A stretch of DNA of 11,049 nucleotides from DATHGT01 sp035317605 (GTDB taxonomy: Bacteria; Methylomirabilota; Methylomirabilia; Rokubacteriales; CSP1-6): the NCBI GenBank assembly GCA_035317605.1, contig DATHGT010000078.1, forward strand, positions 1 to 11,049, written 5' to 3'. A program made the position numbers and the translations under genes. Shown here one piece after another: positions 5,600-11,049 of the stretch (position 1 is its first letter; every line of letters starts with the position of its first letter). The notes under the pieces were generated by a model. The model ran no database searches. It was not told the origin of the DNA and saw nothing but the letters and a program-made list of their open reading frames with translations.

Positions 5600-6141
5600 C
5601 CGACGCGGCGGAGCGCGGCGAGCACGTCGGGAACCGCGGGGTAGTCACCGATCGTTCGTGCGACGTGCCGCCAGGTCAGGCGGCCCTCGCCGTCCAGCAG
5701 CGCGACCCCCGAGAGCTGGTGGGGATCGCCGGTGACGCTGCCCTGGCGGGCGCCGCGGCGCCAGGCCCGCCAGTAGTTCAGGTACGTGGCGGGATCGACG
5801 AACGTGGTCCATCCGATCCGGCCAAGGCCGAGCGCGCGGTAGAGACGGCGGTCGGCGTCGACCAGACAGGGAAACGGCGTGCCGCCATCCATGAGGTGAC
5901 GCGCTTGCTCCGCCGAGCCGGTGCCGACCGCGATCACGCGGGCGCCGAGCGCCTCGATCGCGGCGTGGGCCTCGCGCACCTGCGCGAGGTAGTCGAGGCA
6001 GGGGATTCAGCCGTAGTAGCGGACGCAGACGATCAGGAGCGGGCGACCGCGCAGCGACGAGAGACGAATCTCGTGGCCGTCGAACGTCTGCAGCCCCACA
6101 TCGGGAAGGGGTTCACCGATTCTGACCGAAGGCTCGGTCAT
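5596..6141 (-). CDS. Peroxiredoxin-like AhpC/TSA_2 selenoprotein, read through in-frame TGA as selenocysteine
   Basis: 181 residues if TGA 6009-6007 is read as selenocysteine (Sec45). ATG 6141 overlaps the upstream stop by 4 nt (ATGA). The N-terminal half (MTEPSVRIGEPLPDVGLQTF, RPLLIVCVRYYG) and the C-terminal half (IPCLDYLAQV, RVIAVGTGSAEQA, PFPCLVDADRRLYRALGLGR, YWRAWRRGARQG, VTGDPHQLSGVALLD) are in the same frame. Together they make one normal-length thioredoxin-fold protein of the AhpC/TSA_2 / Prx-like2 family, whose usual motif is F/YGCxxC. The TGA falls precisely on the first cysteine, giving U45-I-P-C48, a UxxC redox motif. A SECIS-like hairpin follows. The role is probably a thiol/peroxide oxidoreductase in the cytoplasm. 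As last gene of the operon it may serve the pathway's redox step or protect it. The alternative is a nonsense mutation (pseudogene) or sequence error, which the exact position and hairpin make less likely. Standard callers would give two fragments (6141-6007 and about 5979-5596). Confidence 0.85.
5970..5989 (-). promoter_or_regulatory. Bacterial SECIS-like hairpin downstream of the UGA
   Basis: In the mRNA, CCUCGCGC (5989-5982), loop AGGU (5981-5978), GCGCGAGG (5977-5970) form a perfect 8-bp stem. It starts 17 nt after the UGA, so the loop is 25 nt from it. Bacterial SECIS elements bound by SelB sit within the coding sequence just after the UGA, with an apical loop containing GGU or GU; the E. 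coli fdhF loop begins AGGU. Placement and loop both fit. An alternative pairing of GCCUCG (5999-5994) with CGAGGC (5974-5969) could compete. Confidence 0.7.
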
Positions 6142-6839
6142 CGCCGGATCTCGCGACGGAGTCGACAGGCCGCGTGACGCTCGAGGAAGCGGCTGGTCGC
6201 GGGGGCGGCGTGAGGACTCTCGGCGAGTGCGAGGCGGAGGCGGGTCAAGTCGTCCGGCGTGTCGACGTCGAACCACGCGCCGAGACAGACCGTGCGGAGG
6301 CCGGCGACTCGCGCGCGTCGCAACGTGACCTCGAGGACCTCGCGCGTCGACCAGGGCACGTCGTCGAACAGCGTCGGGTGATCGGCCCGCACGCCGATCA
6401 GGTAGTAGCCGCCGTCTTCGGCCGGCCCCAGCACGACGTCCACGTCGGCCGCGGCAAGACGATCCACCGCCTGCTGGATCACCCTCGTCGGCAACGTCGG
6501 CGTGTCGGTGCCGATCGCCATCGCCGCGGGATGGCCCGCGGCGAGCAGGGTGGCCAGCGTCGAGCGCATGCGCGCGCCGAGGTCGGGACCTCGCTGAGCG
6601 ATGAGCGCGAAATCGGGGGCCAGGCGCTCGAACCGCTCGCGCTCGGACGCGGGCGTGTACGCGATCAGGGGCCGCGCGCCGGTGAGCGCGCGGACCTGAG
6701 CGATCCGGTCGCGCAGGAAGCCGCGAGCGAGCGCGGCCGCCTCGCGGGGTGAGAGCGGCGGGCAGAGCCGCGTCTTCACGCCGCCCGCGTCAGGCGCCTT
6801 CGCCATGACGGCCACCGCGACCGTGGTGGCCGCGCTCAC
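6138..6839 (-). CDS. TIGR04282-type (DUF2064) glycosyltransferase-like protein, rSAM/selenodomain-associated
   Basis: 233 aa from GTG 6839, which overlaps the methyltransferase stop (GTGA 6836-6839). The frame upstream is an arginine/proline-rich shadow of the methyltransferase and is excluded. Hallmarks of the family: VAVAVMAKAPDAGGVKTRL near residues 7-25 (nucleotide-binding K-A-P-x-x-G-x-x-K-T-R-L), AIGTDTPTLP at 108-117, LGPAEDGGYYLIG at 137-149, PWST at 162-165, and FDVDTPDDL near 190. These are nucleotidyl/glycosyl-transferase-fold proteins related to CofC, originally described as 'transferase 1, rSAM/selenodomain-associated' and now often labelled arsenosugar biosynthesis. The reaction is not established. 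Its partner TIGR04283 transferase is in the same operon. The C-terminal 25 residues are Arg-rich and variable. Confidence 0.88.
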   Translation of the reverse strand: MSAATTVAVAVMAKAPDAGGVKTRLCPPLSPREAAALARGFLRDRIAQVRALTGARPLIAYTPASERERFERLAPDFALIAQRGPDLGARMRSTLATLLAAGHPAAMAIGTDTPTLPTRVIQQAVDRLAAADVDVVLGPAEDGGYYLIGVRADHPTLFDDVPWSTREVLEVTLRRARVAGLRTVCLGAWFDVDTPDDLTRLRLALAESPHAAPATSRFLERHAACRLRREIRR

Positions 6840-7402
6840 GCGTCGAGCACGAACACGCGCGGGTGGTGGATCAGGCGCTCGAGACGTCCGCCGAGCCAGC
6901 GCGTCGCGGTGAGCGTGAGGCCGCGCGAGGCGAAGAGCTGTTCCCACTCTTCGGCGCGGCGAAAGCCGAGCGGGACCGGCATCCGGCCGTCGTGGCGCAG
7001 GCGGTTGAAGCGGCCGTCGAGGAGGTCGAGCCAGAAACGGTCCAGCCGGTGGCGAACCACCGACTCGGTGACGATCAGCCGGGCGCGCGTCACCCGCAGC
7101 GCCTCGTCGAGCACGGTCTCGGGCTTCTCGCAGTGGTGCAGGGTGAGCAGGAGCAGGGTCGTCTCGAACGACCCGTCGCCGAACGGCAACCGCGTCCCGT
7201 CGTAGACGACGTAGGGGACCGTCACGCGCGCGAACGGGCCGACGTCGGCGCCGCACGTCGTGAAGCCGTGATCGGCCAGGGCCGCGGTGACCCAGCCCTC
7301 GCCGGCTCCGAGATCGAGCACACGCGGACCGACGACGAACGGCAGCACGTCGGCGGCTTCGCCGGCGGCGTACCGGCGCAGGAGCGCGTCGACGATCCTC
7401 AG
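6836..7402 (-). CDS. Class I SAM-dependent methyltransferase (type 11-like), probable CTG start
   Basis: 188 aa if started at CTG 7402, which makes a CTGA overlap (7399-7402) with the preceding stop, like every other junction of this operon. The nearest conventional start is GTG 7348 (170 aa), but the residues before it (RIVDALLRRYAAGEAADVLP) look coding and supply the N-terminal helix usual before motif I. The in-frame stop at 7423 and absence of ATG/GTG/TTG before 7348 leave no other choice. The SAM-binding motif I is VLDLGAGEG (28-36), the acidic ribose-binding position is in CGADV (50-54), and LPFGDGSFETTLLLLTLHHC (72-91) is the post-motif region of Methyltransf_11 proteins. Substrate is unknown. 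Only two cysteines are present (C50, C91), so an arsenite methyltransferase (ArsM) is unlikely. Confidence 0.8.
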   Translation of the reverse strand: MRIVDALLRRYAAGEAADVLPFVVGPRVLDLGAGEGWVTAALADHGFTTCGADVGPFARVTVPYVVYDGTRLPFGDGSFETTLLLLTLHHCEKPETVLDEALRVTRARLIVTESVVRHRLDRFWLDLLDGRFNRLRHDGRMPVPLGFRRAEEWEQLFASRGLTLTATRWLGGRLERLIHHPRVFVLDA

Positions 7403-8529
7403 GGGAGGCTCCGCGCCGATTCAGTCCGCCATCGCGTCGCCGCGCGCGGGCTCCACCGTGCCTCGGTGGTGAGGGCCAGGTCGATCAGCGCGTGCAGCGA
7501 CGTTCGCGACAGCGTCGCCCGTCGCCAGAGCGCGGGCGGCAACGTGTGTCGCGCGTGGGTGTCGTCGAACGTGACGTGCCTTCCGAGGTAGGGGCGATAG
7601 CTCCGGAGCATGCGGGCCACGCGGCGCTCGAGCGGGCTCGGATCGTCCAGCGCGTCGACCAGCGTGAGCCCGCGCACGCCGAGCCGCTCGGTGATCGTCT
7701 CCAGCACCTCGGCCTGCGTCGGCGGATCGTGGGCGACGAGGTGAACCGTGTCGGATCCCCAGGAAGGCTCGGGCTCCGCGAGGTGGACCAGCGCCGCCGC
7801 GACGTAGTCGAGGGGGACGAAGTTGAAGCGCGCGCGGGCCGCGGCCTCGATCCGGAGCGTGAGCGGGCGACCGGCGGCCAGCGTGGCGAAGGTCGCGGTC
7901 AACCGCACGAAGTCGAACAAGAGGTTCGAGGGCGCGCCGCCGCCGGTGAGGGGCGCCGGGCCCACCACGATGCCGGGCCGCGCGATCCGCACCGCCACGC
8001 CCGCGCGGGCGCCGGCCGCGCGCAGGGCGGTTTCCGAGGCGAGCTTCACGCGCTCGTACACGTTGTGGAACGCCTGGCCGAGGTCGCCTTCGGATTCGCG
8101 GATCAGCCCCTGCCGCTGACCACACACATAGGCGGTCGAGACGTGGACCCAGCGGCGCAGGCGTCCCCCGGCCAGGCCCTCGAGCAGGCGGCGCGGGCCG
8201 CCGACGTGCCCCGCTTCGAACGGCTCGAGCCGTTCGGGAGCGAACGTGGTGTCGCCCGCGCAGTGGATCACGGTGTCGACCGACGTCTGCAGACTCCGCC
8301 AGTCGCGCGCGTGGAGACCGCAGTCGGCGACGGCGAGATCACCCTCGATCATCTTCACGCGCTCGTCGTCCGTCGTGGCCCCGACCGCCGCGGCGACTCG
8401 CGCCGCCGCCGGCACGCCGTCGCGTGCGCGCGCGAGCACGGTGATCGATCGCCCCGTCCGCAGCAGCTCGCGCGCGACCTCGCGCCCCACGAACCCCGTG
8501 ACCCCGGTGACCAGAACGCGTCGGGTCAT
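7399..8529 (-). CDS. Extended SDR, NAD(P)-dependent reductase/epimerase (thioester-reductase-like)
   Basis: 376 aa from ATG 8529, overlapping the upstream stop (ATGA 8526-8529). Rossmann motif VTGVTGFVG (7-15), then EGDLA (62-66), VIHCAGDTTF (87-96), and STAYVCG (131-137) with the catalytic serine region. The active-site pair Y158-x3-K162 is in NVYERVK, followed by VRIARPGIVVGP. This is the extended SDR / NAD_binding_4 ('male sterility', thioester reductase) type. Such enzymes reduce acyl thioesters or act as epimerases, dehydratases or 3-beta-hydroxysteroid-like dehydrogenases on bound sugars or lipids. The C-terminal third (about 270-376) is long, helical and Arg-rich without a recognised domain. 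It sits between two glycosyltransferase-like genes, so an activated sugar or lipid-linked substrate is possible; this is inference. Confidence 0.85.
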   Translation of the reverse strand: MTRRVLVTGVTGFVGREVARELLRTGRSITVLARARDGVPAAARVAAAVGATTDDERVKMIEGDLAVADCGLHARDWRSLQTSVDTVIHCAGDTTFAPERLEPFEAGHVGGPRRLLEGLAGGRLRRWVHVSTAYVCGQRQGLIRESEGDLGQAFHNVYERVKLASETALRAAGARAGVAVRIARPGIVVGPAPLTGGGAPSNLLFDFVRLTATFATLAAGRPLTLRIEAAARARFNFVPLDYVAAALVHLAEPEPSWGSDTVHLVAHDPPTQAEVLETITERLGVRGLTLVDALDDPSPLERRVARMLRSYRPYLGRHVTFDDTHARHTLPPALWRRATLSRTSLHALIDLALTTEARWSPRAATRWRTESARSLP

Positions 8530-9314
8530 GCGTCGTTCGAGCGCCCGCTTCGCCAGGCCAATCCTTCCTGGCCGGGGAGTGACGCCTCCCTTCGAGCAGT
8601 CCAGCGAGCTCCGGGCGCGTGGCCGGCGGGGCCGCGCCAGCGCTCGGCGTAGCGCTCGGTGTCGAGACCGAGCGTGAATCGTCCGACGAGCCACCAGCAG
8701 AAGAAGAACGTGCGCCAGGGGCCGCGCGCCAGGAAGCGACGCCCGGAGGTGCGCAGGGGGACGCGGACGAGCACGCTGCGCCCTCGCCGCTTGAGCCGTC
8801 GGCTGAAGTCGACGTCTTCCAGCAATCGCAGCGCGCGATAGCCGCCGAGCGCGCGGAACGTCTCCGCGCGCACGAAGATGCCCTGGTCGCCGTACCAGTT
8901 GCCCGTGATCCGGTAGCGAGCGCGATTGATCCAGGTGATCGCGCGCAGGCTCCATGCCGGCTCGTCGAAGAGGTGCTCGAAGGCGCCGCCGAGGGCGCGC
9001 GGATCGTCGAGGGCCCGATCGATCAGCTCGAGCGCCCGCTCCGGCGGGAACGAATCGGCGTGCAGGAAGAACAGGATCTCGCCACGGGCGAGCCCGGCCC
9101 CCGCGTTCATCAGCTCGGCGCGAGTCGAACCGCCCGGCCGCACGACGCGGGCGCGGCCCGCGGCGACGCGCTCGGTGGCGTCGGGCTCGGGGGCGGCGGC
9201 CACGATGATCTCGGCGCGCTCGACGTCGGGGAGCGCGGCGAGCCAGTCGAGCGTGCGCGCGAGCGCGGCGGCGTCGTGGCGGACGGGGATCACGATCGAG
9301 AAGCGCGGCGTCAC
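8526..9314 (-). CDS. TIGR04283-type family 2 glycosyltransferase, rSAM/selenodomain-associated
   Basis: 262 aa from GTG 9314 (GTGA overlap with the preceding stop); GTG 9317 is one codon earlier. GT-A fold: FSIVIPVRHDAAALARTLDWLAALP at 5-29, the GGSTRAELMNAG segment (61-72), and the metal-binding acidic motif in LFFLHADSFPP (81-91, His-Ala-Asp). ITGNWYGDQGIFVRAETF (136-153) and LLEDVDFSRRLKRRG (164-178) complete the acceptor/catalytic region, and TSGRRFLARGPWRT is typical of the family's end. Named 'transferase 2, rSAM/selenodomain-associated' and in databases often 'arsenosugar biosynthesis'. The chemistry is not shown. It has a C-terminal hydrophobic patch (FFFCWWLVGRFTLGL) and about 35 extra residues beyond the usual family length. 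Confidence 0.9.
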   Translation of the reverse strand: MTPRFSIVIPVRHDAAALARTLDWLAALPDVERAEIIVAAAPEPDATERVAAGRARVVRPGGSTRAELMNAGAGLARGEILFFLHADSFPPERALELIDRALDDPRALGGAFEHLFDEPAWSLRAITWINRARYRITGNWYGDQGIFVRAETFRALGGYRALRLLEDVDFSRRLKRRGRSVLVRVPLRTSGRRFLARGPWRTFFFCWWLVGRFTLGLDTERYAERWRGPAGHAPGARWTARREASLPGQEGLAWRSGRSNDA

Positions 9315-10123
9315 CACCGGCCCCGCGCCCGCTCCTTGGCCGGCAGCACTTCGAGGCACGTCGTCCACCATCCCGTGCGGACGGTCTCGACGAATTCTCC
9401 CGGCAAGCCTTCGGTCTCCATCTCGCGGGCCAGCGTCTCGTGATCGTACGCCACGGGCACGAACTCGACGTCGAGCCCGTCCCCGGTGGACGTGAGCACC
9501 GTGTACCAGACGTCGGTGCGGCCGTCGTTCTCGGGCCGCCCGATCACTCCCACGTTGACGGCGTGCCGGCCGTCACCGAGCGCGCGATGCCACTTGAGAC
9601 CGCTGTGGGTGCACACGAGCACGTCGGCGCGCGCCTCGTCGAGCATGGCCGCGAGCATCCCGTCCGGCGTCGTCGATTCCCACAGGAATTCGCTCACCGC
9701 CCGCGGCGAGCCGTGGCAGAGCACCGCGGTCAACGGTCCCAGCCGCAGGCGCAGCGACGGCGGCAGCGCGCCGAGCCAGCGGCGGTGCTCCGTCGACGTG
9801 CGCGAGAGCGTGTACGCGTAGCTCAGCCGGGCGAAGTGGTTGTCGCGGGGATCCGTGTAGCCGCAGCCGCAGTCCGGCGCGCCGCCGGCCACCGCGGCGT
9901 CGTAGTTGCCCTGGATGGTCACGGCGCCGGACTGGCGCAGCAACGCGACCGCGCGGTCCGGATGCGGACCGAACCCCCCGACGTCGCCGAGGCAGTGTAC
10001 GGCCTCGACGTCGCGGCCGCGCGCGTCGTCGAGCATGGCCGCGAGCGCGTGCGTGTTGCTGTACACGCCGCCGAAGAGGGCAACGCGCCGGTGCTCGCTC
10101 CCGCCGTTGGTGATCGCGGTCAT
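9311..10123 (-). CDS. Metallophosphoesterase-like protein with altered metal-binding motif
   Basis: 270 aa from ATG 10123 (ATGA overlap with the radical SAM stop). The layout follows the YfcE/calcineurin-like phosphoesterase fold: motif I region VALFGGVYSNTHAL (14-27), GDVGGFGPHP (46-55), GNYD (72-75), CHGSP (136-140), CTHSGLKW (171-178) and the C-terminal VNVGVIGRPENDGRTDVWY (189-207). The usual motif I, D-x-H-G/S-N, is here G-x-Y-S-N, so both metal ligands (Asp and His) are gone. GNHD is GNYD, and the final GHxH is CTHS. An insert DCGCGYTDPRDNHF (84-97) carries two cysteines and an extra Asp/His set. The protein may use a different metal arrangement or have lost phosphatase activity. Position directly after the radical SAM gene suggests a joint role. 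Confidence 0.82.
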   Translation of the reverse strand: MTAITNGGSEHRRVALFGGVYSNTHALAAMLDDARGRDVEAVHCLGDVGGFGPHPDRAVALLRQSGAVTIQGNYDAAVAGGAPDCGCGYTDPRDNHFARLSYAYTLSRTSTEHRRWLGALPPSLRLRLGPLTAVLCHGSPRAVSEFLWESTTPDGMLAAMLDEARADVLVCTHSGLKWHRALGDGRHAVNVGVIGRPENDGRTDVWYTVLTSTGDGLDVEFVPVAYDHETLAREMETEGLPGEFVETVRTGWWTTCLEVLPAKERARGRW

Positions 10124-10944
10124 CCGTTTCGACAGCTCGCCCCGGTCTCCACGCAGACCCGGCAGGCCTCGTGGGAGAGCGAGACGGCATCGCCCGCCGC
10201 GGTGAGACGCGCCTGAGGCAGGCCCGCGAGGATCGGGCAGGCGTAGATTCCGTCCGCGGTGACGGTCCGGGAGTCGGCGCACTGGAGCCCTCCGAGATCG
10301 ATGCCCTCGAGCTCGGTCGCGTCCGGCGGCGTGTCGCCGCTCGCCGTGCGCCCGACTGGGAACAGCGGCAAGAGTTTGATCCGCGGCTTGGCGACACCCC
10401 GCTCGGCCAGGAGCCGGCGCAGTCTCCCGTAGAGATCGCGGCCCGACGTGCCGAGGTCGGTGGCGGTGAGGATCGCGGGCAGCCCGCGCCGATGCAGGCG
10501 CGCGATGGCGGCGAGCGCGCGGTCGAAGGCGCCGCGGCCGCGCACGCGGTCGTTGGCCTCGCGGTCGGGATCGTCGAGGCTCACCCGGATCTCGAGCGAA
10601 TAGCGCGAGCGAGCGGCCAGCTCGGCCAGCCGGTCGGCGACGCGCTCGGTGACGAGCGTGCCGTTGGTCAGCACCGTCGTGGGCAGCCGGGCGAGCGCGT
10701 GGGCGAGCAGCTCGAGGATCTGCGGGTGCAGGAACGGCTCGCCGCCGGTGAAATACACCTCGCGCGCGCCCAGCCGCGCGGCCTCGTCGACGTGTCGCTC
10801 GACGTCGGCGACGGCCATCGGCGCCAGCCAGGGATCGACGGGGCCGCTGGCGTTGATGCAGTGCGTGCACTGGAGGTTGCACCACGTGCCCGTCACCTGG
10901 ATCCACACGGCCGACAGTCGCCGCAGCGGGACGGTGGCGATCAT
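10120..10944 (-). CDS. Radical SAM protein with SPASM/twitch-like C-terminal cysteines
   Basis: 274 aa from ATG 10944 (ATGA overlap with the gene before it). The [4Fe-4S]/SAM motif is C22-NLQ-C26-TH-C29, followed by INASGP. SAM-binding GGEP lies at 67-70 (YFTGGEPFLH), VLTNGTLVTE at 91-100 and IRVSLDDP at 119-126, giving a complete TIM-barrel core. The C-terminus has five cysteines, C222, C236, C261, C264 and C271 (LQCADS, YACPIL, CRVC, SCRNG), arranged as in SPASM or twitch domains that hold an auxiliary Fe-S cluster. Such enzymes make peptide modifications, cofactors or other C-C/C-S bonds. It resembles the Fe-S part of ArsS (TIGR04167) but lacks the Cys/Sec-rich end expected there, so I do not call it arsS. 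It is the likely chemical centre of the operon. Confidence 0.9.
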   Translation of the reverse strand: MIATVPLRRLSAVWIQVTGTWCNLQCTHCINASGPVDPWLAPMAVADVERHVDEAARLGAREVYFTGGEPFLHPQILELLAHALARLPTTVLTNGTLVTERVADRLAELAARSRYSLEIRVSLDDPDREANDRVRGRGAFDRALAAIARLHRRGLPAILTATDLGTSGRDLYGRLRRLLAERGVAKPRIKLLPLFPVGRTASGDTPPDATELEGIDLGGLQCADSRTVTADGIYACPILAGLPQARLTAAGDAVSLSHEACRVCVETGASCRNG

Positions 10945-11049
10945 TCGAGGGCGGGGCGGTGGAGCGACCAGTCCCAGGGACGGAACCCCACGCGCGGCGC
11001 GGCGCCGTTGGCCAGGGCCCGCCGCGCCGGTCCGTCGTCGAGATAGCGG
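10941..11049 (-). CDS. C-terminal end of an unidentified protein (upstream gene of the operon)
   Basis: Open from the right edge, 36 codons visible (RYLDDGPARRALANGAA..., ending GFRPWDWSLHRPALE). Its TGA (10943-10941) overlaps the ATG of the radical SAM gene in the ATGA pattern seen through the operon. The aromatic-rich end (FRPWDW) reads as real protein, and the other two frames look random. Too short to assign a family. Confidence 0.6.
   Translation of the reverse strand, partial: RYLDDGPARRALANGAAPRVGFRPWDWSLHRPALE

Noticed and set aside
5596..6009. Pseudogene or two separate genes for the peroxiredoxin-like locus
   Set aside because: The halves are in frame and uninterrupted elsewhere, the stop is TGA, it falls exactly on the redox cysteine, and a SECIS-like hairpin follows. 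Chance nonsense mutation is less likely, though not excluded.
6840..7256. 139-residue N-terminal extension of the DUF2064 transferase
   Set aside because: Pro/Arg/Ala-rich shadow of the methyltransferase. The family starts right at VAVAVMAKAP, matching GTG 6839.
10060..10122. Second selenocysteine: reading through the TGA at the end of the radical SAM gene (ArsS-like Sec)
   Set aside because: Translation beyond the TGA is random-looking and lies over the start of the phosphoesterase-like gene. I saw no proper hairpin at SECIS distance, and the TGA is part of the ATGA overlap.
10124..10906. Long N-terminal extension of the phosphoesterase-like protein
   Set aside because: Frame-shifted shadow of the radical SAM gene. 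ATG 10123 overlaps its stop as in the rest of the operon.
1..11049. tRNA, rRNA, CRISPR array, transposase or integrase genes
   Set aside because: I scanned for tRNA-like cloverleaf ends, regularly spaced direct repeats and transposase/integrase motifs and saw none.

Overview
The window is 11,049 bases of GC-rich bacterial DNA. It has strong third-position G/C bias, tightly packed genes and frequent 4-nt start/stop overlaps. The gene content fits an uncultivated, diderm, GC-rich soil or groundwater bacterium: a TonB-dependent receptor with its own small TonB, a PQQ/sorbosone-dehydrogenase-like secreted protein, a Rieske ring-hydroxylating dioxygenase, and a cluster of 'rSAM/selenodomain-associated' transferases. 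Rokubacteria/Methylomirabilota or a deltaproteobacterial relative would match, but that placement is an inference from composition and gene repertoire, not a proof.

Left part (1-2940). A sorbosone-dehydrogenase-like gene runs off the left edge on the minus strand. It is divergent from a plus-strand pair made of a short TonB-C-domain protein and an outer-membrane TonB-dependent receptor, which overlap by 4 nt (GTGA). The divergent promoter region contains a perfect 7+4+7 palindrome whose two arms each carry a TTGACA -35 box, one pointing each way. A hairpin follows the receptor gene.

Middle part (2941-5453). A palindrome-rich intergenic region leads to a 50-codon hypothetical gene closed by a strong 14-bp hairpin. 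Next come a 46-codon predicted secreted peptide with a good ribosome binding site, and then the alpha and beta subunits of a Rieske non-heme-iron ring-hydroxylating dioxygenase. No ferredoxin or reductase gene is present here.

Junction (5450-5599). The dioxygenase operon and the large minus-strand operon converge on a 150-bp nested, near-perfect inverted repeat. It fills the whole intergenic space and includes both stop codons. Its core is a bidirectional intrinsic terminator.

Right part (5596-11049). This is one minus-strand operon, read from high to low coordinates: unknown gene (C-terminal end only), radical SAM protein with extra C-terminal cysteines, metallophosphoesterase-like protein with altered metal-binding residues, TIGR04283-type glycosyltransferase, extended SDR reductase/epimerase, class I methyltransferase, TIGR04282-type (DUF2064) transferase, and an AhpC/TSA_2 peroxiredoxin-like protein. 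Every junction can be read as a 4-nt overlap. The last gene is interrupted by an in-frame TGA exactly where the first cysteine of the family's CxxC redox motif should be. A perfect 8-bp hairpin with an AGGU loop lies 17 nt downstream, as expected for a bacterial SECIS element. I therefore read it as a selenoprotein (Sec45-Ile-Pro-Cys48) that ordinary gene callers would split in two. The operon looks like a specialised metabolite, cofactor or modification pathway with a selenocysteine redox partner. The product is unknown. The 'arsenosugar biosynthesis' label that databases attach to the two transferases is not supported by the other genes visible here.
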